DNA of 64,000 nucleotides from assembly GCF_900115095.1 (NCBI RefSeq), contig NZ_FOVH01000011.1, forward strand, positions 111,524-175,523, given 5' to 3'. Made by a program: the position numbers and the translations under genes. Positions 58,166-64,000 of the stretch are shown piece by piece. The first letter of the stretch is position 1, and the number at the start of each line of letters is the position of its first letter. The notes beneath the pieces are model-generated. The model saw only the letters and a list, made by a program, of their open reading frames with translations, was not told the origin of the DNA and searched no databases. This stretch comes from Actinomadura madurae (GTDB lineage Bacteria; Actinomycetota; Actinomycetes; Streptosporangiales; Streptosporangiaceae).

Positions 58166-59649
58166 CAGGCTTGACCGGTACCTCGGTAGTCCTCGACGGG
58201 GATCGGGTGGACGCCCTCACGCATCCGGTCAATGTAGAGCTGTCCGTACAGGTGGTCGATCTCGTGCCCGGCCAGACGCGCGAGTGCGGCATTCAGGACG
58301 GCAACCACCTGCCGTCCGTCCAGCCGAATGTGGGCGACTTCCAACCTGAGCGGACGGGGCACCAGGCCGCGGACGTCGAAGAAGCTCAGGCAGCCTTCAT
58401 ACTGCTCGTCGGTTTCGGCTGATGCGCTGATTACGCGGGGGTTGAGCAGCACAAGCGGTTCGGCGTCCGGGTCGGGCGGGGCGATGACGGCGGCGGCGCG
58501 GTCGATGCCGATCTGGGGGGCGGCCAAGCCCATGCCCTTGCCGAACACGTGGTGTTCGCGGACCCGCTGCATCGCGGCGAACAACTGGTCGATGACGTCG
58601 TTGGCCTCACCGGACTCGGCGGGCAGATCGAACGGGCGCGCGGTGGTGGCCAGGATCGGTTCGCCGCGCTGGACGATGCCGGCGGCCCTCATCCGGTCGC
58701 TGGCCGTGCGCAATTGGGGACGGTGTTGCTCGATGTCGTCGTCGCGAGTCCGGAACCGCCATTCCAGCCGGTAGCGGGCGCCCATCGGCGGATCCTGGGT
58801 GGCCCAGGAGAACACCAGCCGGTCCCCACCCTCGGTGCGGGTGATGGGAGTGCGCAGCGGGACGGCCTCTGCGGTGGTGGAGGTCTCAGTTCCCCACACC
58901 ACCGGATCCAGCCCGGCAGGGAACACCAGCTCGACCGACAGGCGCCGAGTCGGCAGGCGGACCGCGCGCTGGAACCACGGGCCCCACCGCCCGTCTTCGA
59001 CCTGGTAGCCGTACTCGATGGTCGAGTGCTGACCCGGGTAGAGGGGGAAGCGTCCGCGGTCGTTCTCCAGGCACAGCCATGCCTCTTTGAAGGAGTCGCG
59101 GTCTTGCTTGGAACGCCAGCGCATGGGTTCGCCGTCGCAGGACGCGGTCAGCGCGAGTTCGTCCCAGGTGAGCGGCCTGGCCCGGTACAGCGCGTTGGAC
59201 CGGTCAGGGCGGCCGGGGTAGCGGTCGACGCTGATGCGGATCAAGTAGCGAGTGACCGGTTCGGTGCCGCCGTTGAACAGACGGCGCCGCTGCACCGGCC
59301 GGTACACCGTCCCGTCGTACTCCAGACGGGCATGGTCCTCCTCCACCACGAGGCCGTCGGCATCGCTCGCACCGGCGCCGGCGGCTCGGAGCGGCCCGTC
59401 TGTCCGCCACGCCTGCCACAGTGCACCGCCGGCACTGAGCACGCTGTCGGCCTTCCGGGCGAAGTCCTCGCTGGCCGGGTGACGTCCCGCCTCCACGTGG
59501 CTGACGTAAGAGGGGTCGAAGCCCATCTCGGCGGCCAGCCTCTTCTTCGACATCGTCCGCTGTTCGCGCCACCGGGTCAGGGCCGCGCCGAACGAAATTC
59601 CTTTGGCGGACGAGGACTCCGGCCTGTCGGCGGGCTGCTGGGAGGCCAT
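58153..59649 (-). CDS. XRE HTH-peptide deformylase fusion protein
   Basis: Protein of 498 residues with an unusual domain order. Residues about 20-85 are an XRE-type HTH (KKRLAAEMGFDPSYVSHVEA). Residues about 100-340 are a beta-rich domain (RYLIRISVDRYPGRPDRSNA, LSVELVFPAGLDPVVWG) as found in some actinomycete XRE proteins. Residues about 360-470 are a peptide deformylase fold with all three metal motifs: GMGLAAPQIG, EGCLSFF and GHEIDHLYG. Deformylases remove the formyl group from nascent proteins; here the active site looks intact. It is divergent from a 34-residue peptide gene and a methyltransferase. A regulator that senses or trims formylated peptides is a possible reading. Confidence 0.85.
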   Translation of the reverse strand: MASQQPADRPESSSAKGISFGAALTRWREQRTMSKKRLAAEMGFDPSYVSHVEAGRHPASEDFARKADSVLSAGGALWQAWRTDGPLRAAGAGASDADGLVVEEDHARLEYDGTVYRPVQRRRLFNGGTEPVTRYLIRISVDRYPGRPDRSNALYRARPLTWDELALTASCDGEPMRWRSKQDRDSFKEAWLCLENDRGRFPLYPGQHSTIEYGYQVEDGRWGPWFQRAVRLPTRRLSVELVFPAGLDPVVWGTETSTTAEAVPLRTPITRTEGGDRLVFSWATQDPPMGARYRLEWRFRTRDDDIEQHRPQLRTASDRMRAAGIVQRGEPILATTARPFDLPAESGEANDVIDQLFAAMQRVREHHVFGKGMGLAAPQIGIDRAAAVIAPPDPDAEPLVLLNPRVISASAETDEQYEGCLSFFDVRGLVPRPLRLEVAHIRLDGRQVVAVLNAALARLAGHEIDHLYGQLYIDRMREGVHPIPVEDYRGTGQAWTYR

Positions 59650-59778
59650 GTCCCGATCCTCTCTCGATTCCGGGATGAGGGTGTGAATGAACCGTGAATG
59701 AGGTCCCGTCAGCGCGGCCTCACCGACTGTATCGGGGTCTCCTCATCTGTGAGAACAACTTCGAGGAGATGCAGCACC

Positions 59779-59883
59779 ATGGGTAAGCACGAGGACCCCG
59801 CCGAGAAAAACGGCCATAAACCGGACAAGCCCATTCCGCCGCCGAACAAGGACGACAAGGGCGACGGCAAGCGGGGGAAGTGA
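59779..59883 (+). CDS. Small charged peptide (34 aa) upstream of a methyltransferase
   Basis: Short gene of 34 residues, rich in Lys, Asp, Pro and Gly (MGKHEDPAEKNGHKPDKPIP, then NKDDKGDGKRGK), without Cys or hydrophobic segments. GAGGAGATGCAGCACC precedes the ATG. It lies 19 nt before the methyltransferase gene and is divergent from the XRE-deformylase fusion. Its position and the PIMT-like neighbour, an enzyme type that acts on Asp/Asn residues, make it a candidate modified peptide, but no leader motif of a known RiPP class is visible. It may simply be a disordered small protein. Confidence 0.6.
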   Translation: MGKHEDPAEKNGHKPDKPIPPPNKDDKGDGKRGK

Positions 59884-59902
59884 TCGACTGATGGGAGGCG
59901 TC

Positions 59903-61018
59903 ATGCAGCACGTCGAGGCGCTGATCGAGCGGCTGACCGCCGCCGGGTGGCTGACGCAGAACCGCGTCAGGACAGCGCTGCATGACGTCCCTCGGCACGT
60001 GTTCGCGCCACCGGTCGCCTGGACCGGCGACGGCGACCGGGTGAGCGAGGAGGCCGACCCCGAAGGTTGGCTTGAACTGGTCTACGGCGACGACGCGATC
60101 ATCACCCAACTCGACGACGGCACGACCGATCTCACGACCGGCGCGGGCCGCTTCACCTCGTCACTGTCCGCGTCGAGCACCGTCGTGTCCCTTCTGGAGT
60201 CGCTGGACGTCGAGCCGGGGCACCGCGTGCTGGACGTGGGCACCGGTACCGGCTGGACGGCGGCGCTTCTGTCGCGTCTGGTCGGCTCGGCGAACGTCAC
60301 CAGCGTGGAGGTCGATCCCGCGGTGTCGGCGCAGGCGTCCGCCAATCTCAAGAGCACGGGCCATGCGCCTCGGCTCGTCGTGGGGGACGGCGCTCACGGT
60401 TGGGCGGAGGGAGCACCCTACGACCGAGTGCACGTCACGTGCGCGGTCGCCCGCGTGCCGTATGCGTGGGTGGAGCAGACCCGCCCCGGCGGGGTGATCG
60501 TGACGCCCTACGCCCCAGGGTTCGGGTCCAGCCACGAACTACGGCTCGTGGTGATGCCGGACGGTACTGCCGTGGGCCGGTTCACCGGCTACGCCTCCTA
60601 CATGATGCTCCGGGCGCAGCGTCACCCCGAATGGGACGCCTCCGACCGGCATGGAGACCGGTCCACGACCGATATCGACCCCCGGACCATCGGCTATGCC
60701 CCGGCGGGCGCCGACCTGGCGATGGGAGCCGCGCTACCGGGTGTATGCGTCAGGGGCGCACACGACGGCGCCGCCTACACGCTGCGCCTGTGGAGCGCGG
60801 ACGCGTGGGCCGAAGCTCACTACGAACCGGGCCGCGACTCTTTCGATGTCGAACAGGGCGGTGACCGGCCCCTGTGGGATCTGGCGGTGTCGGCCTACTT
60901 CGACTGGATCGTCCATCGCAGCCCCGGCCGCGACCGCTTCGGCCTGACCGTGTCACCCGCTGGCGACCGCGTCTGGCTGGACCATCCGGTGAGCGTGGAA
61001 CGTCAACCTGGTCGTTGA
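59903..61018 (+). CDS. PIMT-like (protein-L-isoaspartate O-methyltransferase family) methyltransferase
   Basis: SAM-dependent methyltransferase of 371 residues. VPRHVFAPPVAW near the start and GHRVLDVGTGTGWTAALLSR (SAM motif I, about 105-124), followed by VTSVEVDPAVS and APYDRVHVTCAVARVP, identify the PCMT family. The C-terminal 150 residues are an extension not found in housekeeping PIMT (about 220 residues) but usual in peptide-tailoring versions of actinomycetes. GGGAGG lies 5 nt before ATG 59903; ATG 59891 would add four residues. It is probably co-transcribed with the 34-residue peptide gene, which may be its substrate. Confidence 0.85.
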   Translation: MQHVEALIERLTAAGWLTQNRVRTALHDVPRHVFAPPVAWTGDGDRVSEEADPEGWLELVYGDDAIITQLDDGTTDLTTGAGRFTSSLSASSTVVSLLESLDVEPGHRVLDVGTGTGWTAALLSRLVGSANVTSVEVDPAVSAQASANLKSTGHAPRLVVGDGAHGWAEGAPYDRVHVTCAVARVPYAWVEQTRPGGVIVTPYAPGFGSSHELRLVVMPDGTAVGRFTGYASYMMLRAQRHPEWDASDRHGDRSTTDIDPRTIGYAPAGADLAMGAALPGVCVRGAHDGAAYTLRLWSADAWAEAHYEPGRDSFDVEQGGDRPLWDLAVSAYFDWIVHRSPGRDRFGLTVSPAGDRVWLDHPVSVERQPGR

Positions 61019-61053
61019 AGACGTCGCGGTCGGCGACGGGGGGAGGAAACCGT

Positions 61054-61200
61054 TGAGCCGCTCCCGCGTGCTGTGCTGCCGCCTCAGCATGTGGTCGCCC
61101 GCGACGATGAGGTCGATGCGGGGCAGCGACGCCGCCAGTTCAAGGAAGAGCCGCTCGGGGCTGATCAAGCGGCGGCCCCGCAGGTTGCTCCACTACACCG
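61054..61200 (-). pseudogene. Fragment of a DUF559-like protein gene
   Basis: The minus strand reads SPERLFLELAASLPRIDLIV then AGDHMLRRQHSTRERL. This resembles the middle of DUF559 (Vsr-endonuclease-like) proteins of actinomycetes. No start, no C-terminal nuclease part and no ribosome site remain. It is a fragment, and the assignment is from pattern only. The rest of 61019-61269 has no gene. Confidence 0.4.
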
Positions 61201-61269
61201 GTGACGGCATCCCGCGGGCCCTTGTTGTTCGGGTGGGTCTCGCGGGTGGTGGCTGTCGGCGGTAGGCCG

Positions 61270-62706
61270 CTACTTCGGCGTGGTCGGATGGTGGTCGGGT
61301 CTGGCGGAGCTTGGAGTCTTCTGTTGGTGGACGGTTGGAGCGGTGAGGCGGGTTGTGGCCGCGGTGGTTATTGCGGCTGCTACTGCTACTAGTGCGCCTA
61401 GGCGTAGGCCGTTTGCGTAGCTTGAGGCCAGTGCTTGCGGCAGGGTTGAAGTGACGGCGGTGGCGCTGACTAGCGTGGCGACGCCTACGGCGATTCCGAG
61501 TTGTTGAGAGGCGTTCAGCAGGCCGGACGCGCGGCCCTCTTCCGCGGGGGCGAGGCCGGTGGTGCCGGCGATCGTGGCGCCGACGAACGCGGTGCCGAGC
61601 CCGAGTCCGAACAGCAGCAGGGCCGGAAGCACGTCCCGGACGTAGGAGCCGTTGACCGGCAGGTTTCCGAGGAGCGCCTGGGCTGCGGCGACCAGGAGTA
61701 GGCCGGTCACGACGAGGGCTCGGGCTGGGATCCGGGCCGCGAGCCGGGCCGCGAGCACGGTTCCGGCGAGGGCGAGGAATGCGCTCGGTGCGATCGCGAG
61801 GCCGGTCGCCGTCGGTCCGAGGCCCATGATCCGCTGCAGGTACAGGACGAGGAAGAAGCCCTGGCTGCCGACGACCGCCATGAGCGAGGCGATCGCGATG
61901 GCGGCGACCGGCAAGGGGCCGCGGGTGAGCGTCGGCAGCGGGACGAGCGGGTCAGGTGAGCGTGCCTCGACGACGCAGAACGTCAGGAGGAGCACTGCGG
62001 CGCACGTGAGCAGGGCCATCGTGCCGGGCTCGGTCCAGCCGCCGGTCTGGCCTCGGGTCAGGGCGAACAGCAGCGTCGATGTTCCCAAGGTCGCGGTGGC
62101 CGCGCCGGGGACGTCCAGACGGCCGGCAGGCCTGGACGGCGTGGTCGGCAGTAGACGGAGGGCGAGCGCGGCCGCGGCGGTTCCCGGTGGGACGTTGATC
62201 GCGAATATGAGGTGCCAGCCGGCGAGATCGGTGAGCAGCCCGCCGAGGATCAGGCCCGCCGCCGCACCGGAGGCGCCGAGGGCGGCCCAGACGCCCAGGA
62301 CCCGGTTGCGCCCGGGTCCCTCCGGATAGAGGTCCAGCAGCAGGGCGAACGCCGCGGCGGAAGCGAACGCCGCTCCGGCTCCCTGCACGGACCGGCCGGC
62401 GAGCAGCACCGGCATCGTGCCGGCCACCGCGCACAGCAGCGAGGCGGCGGTGAACGTCGTCGCGCCCGCGACGAAGATCCGGCGTCCCCCGGCGAGGTCG
62501 GTGGCTCGGCCGGCGAACAGCAGCAGACCGCCGAAGGCCGCCGCGTACAGGGAGAGCACGTACTGCAAGGTGTGTTCGTCGGTGGCCAGGTCGACACGGA
62601 TGGCGTCCAACGCCACTGTCGTGATTGTGCTGTCGAGCACGACCATGAACTGGACGACGCACAGCACCGCGACCGCGGCCCGGCGCCCGGCGGCGGTGGC
62701 GGTCAC
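61270..62706 (-). CDS. MFS drug transporter, DHA2 (14-helix) type
   Basis: Permease of 478 residues with about 14 hydrophobic helices. VVQFMVVLDSTITTVALDAI in helix 1 is the DHA2/EmrB-QacA signature, with GRATDLAGGRRIF in the loop between helices 2 and 3 and LGVWAALGASGAAAGLILGG later (motif C-like). These proton antiporters export toxic compounds or products. The GTG start at 62706 overlaps the SDR stop (GTGA), so the SDR and the exporter are co-translated. The LysR gene divergent from the SDR is the likely regulator. The C-terminal tail is hydrophilic. Confidence 0.9.
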   Translation of the reverse strand: MTATAAGRRAAVAVLCVVQFMVVLDSTITTVALDAIRVDLATDEHTLQYVLSLYAAAFGGLLLFAGRATDLAGGRRIFVAGATTFTAASLLCAVAGTMPVLLAGRSVQGAGAAFASAAAFALLLDLYPEGPGRNRVLGVWAALGASGAAAGLILGGLLTDLAGWHLIFAINVPPGTAAAALALRLLPTTPSRPAGRLDVPGAATATLGTSTLLFALTRGQTGGWTEPGTMALLTCAAVLLLTFCVVEARSPDPLVPLPTLTRGPLPVAAIAIASLMAVVGSQGFFLVLYLQRIMGLGPTATGLAIAPSAFLALAGTVLAARLAARIPARALVVTGLLLVAAAQALLGNLPVNGSYVRDVLPALLLFGLGLGTAFVGATIAGTTGLAPAEEGRASGLLNASQQLGIAVGVATLVSATAVTSTLPQALASSYANGLRLGALVAVAAAITTAATTRLTAPTVHQQKTPSSARPDHHPTTPK

Positions 62707-63452
62707 GCCGTCAAGCCGCCGTCGAGGGGGACGATTACTCCGTTCAGGTAGTCGGCGGCGGGGCCGGCCAGGAAGGTCACTACGGCGGCGACGTCCGCTG
62801 CGGTGGCCAGCCGGTTGGCCGGGATCGTCGGCAGGACGTCGCGCTCGATGTCGAGGGCTGCCTGCGCCGGTGCGGACATCGGGCCGTCGACGACGATGCC
62901 GGGGTTGACCGCGTTGACCCGTACGCCGTCCGAGCCGTGCTCCAGCGCCCAGGTGCGGGTCAGGTTGTCCAGTGCGGCTTTCGAGCTGTTGTAGATCGCC
63001 GCGCCCCAGTAGGTCTTGATCGTGCCGATCGTGCTGACGTTGACGACTCGCCCGGCTCCAGAGGCGATGAGCCCTGGTAGCGCGGCCTGGGTCAGGAAGA
63101 ACGCGGCCTTGTAGTTGAGGGCGACGATGCGGTCGAAAGCCTCCTCGGTGCCCTGGATCGCCGGGCCGTTGGCGTACGTGGCGGCGTTGTTGACCAGGAT
63201 GTCGAGGCGCCCGAAGCGTTCCATGGTGGCGTCGACGATGCGGTGGTGCGTGCCGTGGTCGGTCAGGTCCGCGGCAAGGGACATTGCGCGAGGCAGGTCC
63301 TTGGCGACGGCCTCGCCGGCTTCGGCTCGGCGGCCGACGACGGTGACCGCTGCCCCGGCTGCGGCGAGGGTACGGGCGATGACGGCGCCGATACCTCCGG
63401 TCGCGCCGGTGACGATCGCGACCTTGCCGTCCAGGTGAGGTGTGGAGTCCAT
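62703..63452 (-). CDS. Short-chain dehydrogenase/reductase (FabG-like)
   Basis: Classical SDR of 249 residues: VTGATGGIGAV (TGxxxGxG, about 14-24), NNAATYA (about 88), Ser in NVSTIGT, and the dyad YNSSK (Tyr about 154). The C-terminal PLDGGLTA matches the IxVDGG ending of the family. It catalyses NAD(P)-linked carbonyl/alcohol interconversion. It is the first gene of a two-gene operon with the exporter and is divergent from the LysR gene. Confidence 0.93.
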   Translation of the reverse strand: MDSTPHLDGKVAIVTGATGGIGAVIARTLAAAGAAVTVVGRRAEAGEAVAKDLPRAMSLAADLTDHGTHHRIVDATMERFGRLDILVNNAATYANGPAIQGTEEAFDRIVALNYKAAFFLTQAALPGLIASGAGRVVNVSTIGTIKTYWGAAIYNSSKAALDNLTRTWALEHGSDGVRVNAVNPGIVVDGPMSAPAQAALDIERDVLPTIPANRLATAADVAAVVTFLAGPAADYLNGVIVPLDGGLTA

Positions 63453-63483
63453 GCGATCGACCGTAGGAAGGAGAGTTCATAAG

Positions 63484-63511
63484 ATCAAAGACGAGTTCGG
63501 GATGACTTGAT
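63484..63511. promoter_or_regulatory. Candidate LysR-type binding site
   Basis: ATCAA (63484-63488) and TTGAT (63507-63511) form an inverted pair with an 18-nt spacer in the 70-nt gap between the divergent SDR and LysR genes. LysR proteins bind inverted repeats in such gaps, although the spacer is longer than the usual T-N11-A. Confidence 0.4.
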
Positions 63512-63522
63512 AATGTGAATGC

Positions 63523-64000
63523 ATGAAGTTCGACCTGCGGCACCTGGAGTCGTTCGTCGCGGTCGCCGAAGAGTTGCACTTCGGTCGTGCTGCGGCCCGT
63601 CTGCACCTGGCCCAGCCGGCGCTCTCTCAGCAGATTCTGCGCCTTGAGGCGGCCCTCGGGGTCGATCTGCTGGTGCGCGAGCGACGGCGCACGGCGCTCA
63701 GCGACGTCGGCCGGCTCTTCTTGGTGGAGGCGCGGCGCACGCTGGAACAGGCGAGAGTGGCGGAATCGGTGGCTGAGCGCGCGCGGCGCGGGGAGGTGGG
63801 CCGGCTTCGCGTCGGGTATCACCCGACCGCCTCGTCCCAGCTGTTCCTCACCGCGCTGTCCGCCTTCGAGCGGGCCGTCCCGGACGTGGAGCTGAGCCTG
63901 CGGGAGCTGCCCATGGGCGTCTTGGGCGAGCCGCTCCACGACGACACGGTCGACGTCGCGTTTCTCAGCACCTTCGGCGCGATCGATTGCGAACGGGGAG
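63523..64000 (+). CDS. LysR family regulator (partial, runs off the window)
   Basis: N-terminal 159 residues of a LysR protein: HTH in residues about 2-60 (LESFVAVAEELHFGRAAARL, HLAQPALSQQILRLEAALG), then the start of the substrate-binding domain (GRLRVGYHPTASSQLFLTAL). The 3' end lies beyond position 64000. It is divergent from the SDR-exporter operon and, by the usual LysR arrangement, controls it. Confidence 0.93.
   Translation, partial: MKFDLRHLESFVAVAEELHFGRAAARLHLAQPALSQQILRLEAALGVDLLVRERRRTALSDVGRLFLVEARRTLEQARVAESVAERARRGEVGRLRVGYHPTASSQLFLTALSAFERAVPDVELSLRELPMGVLGEPLHDDTVDVAFLSTFGAIDCERG

Noticed and set aside
62707..63939. Extended frame upstream of the MFS exporter giving an 889-residue protein
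   Set aside because: The upstream part is the antisense or out-of-frame reading of the SDR and LysR genes. The GTG overlapping the SDR stop is the natural start.

Overview
The window is chromosomal DNA from a high-GC filamentous actinomycete. The GC-rich third codon positions, GTG starts, ATGA/GTGA-coupled operons, DUF397 and DUF5753 regulator genes and the actinomycete-type integrative element all fit, and a relative of Actinomadura is a reasonable guess. No rRNA or CRISPR array is present. Two tRNA genes were found: tRNA-Arg(ACG) on the minus strand at 19404-19476 and tRNA-Ser(GCT) on the plus strand at 20232-20320.

Layout. 0-8.3 kb holds an amine oxidase divergent from its TetR regulator across a perfect operator, a secreted protein with a response regulator/histidine kinase pair, an epoxide hydrolase-SDR pair, and an acetate-type transporter with a chloroperoxidase-like hydrolase. 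8.3-11.6 kb is decayed DNA, with a doubly frameshifted DUF4265 gene and an intact HIT protein. 11.6-19.4 kb is an integrated actinomycete element bounded by 51-bp att copies in tRNA-Arg. It has a tyrosine integrase, a chain of coupled small genes (zinc finger, HNH, excisionase-like HTH) and a GntR regulator with a double operator, but no recognisable replication or TraB/FtsK transfer gene. About 1.3 kb of its DNA consists of short-word repeat arrays, one of them interrupted by an IS256-family element with intact inverted repeats and an 8-bp target duplication.

19.5-30.4 kb carries a lipoprotein, TetR/epimerase/SDR genes, an integrase remnant, a DUF3500 protein, a P-loop NTPase with helical repeats, a SUKH/ankyrin-like protein and a short trypsin-like protease. 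This is a plausible conflict or signalling neighbourhood.

30.3-55.5 kb is a large catabolic region. A minus-strand block encodes one E2 and two E1-alpha/beta pairs of 2-oxoacid dehydrogenase. An AraC regulator and an enolase-superfamily gene diverge. A second minus-strand block carries a cyclase, two luciferase-like monooxygenases, an ADP-forming acyl-CoA synthetase, an enoyl-CoA hydratase and an FMN reductase. A TetR gene sits between two nearly identical 20-bp palindromes, and a plus-strand operon follows: MFS transporter, SRPBCC, DUF35, thiolase-like protein, double CaiB/BaiF protein, luciferase-like oxidoreductase, and both subunits of a protocatechuate 3,4-dioxygenase-type enzyme. Together these suggest import, CoA activation, side-chain removal by hydration and retro-aldol-type cleavage, oxygenation, and intradiol ring cleavage of an unidentified aromatic compound.

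55.5-64 kb has a hypothetical protein, an anti-sigma-type ATPase, an XRE/DUF397 pair, an unusual XRE-peptide deformylase fusion divergent from a 34-residue peptide gene and a PIMT-like methyltransferase, then an MFS-SDR pair divergent from a LysR gene that runs off the window.

The strongest candidate for something undescribed is the set of repeat arrays in the integrated element. At least two arrays share the same ordered pattern of ten 9-bp words around a conserved ACCTG motif, but use different words.
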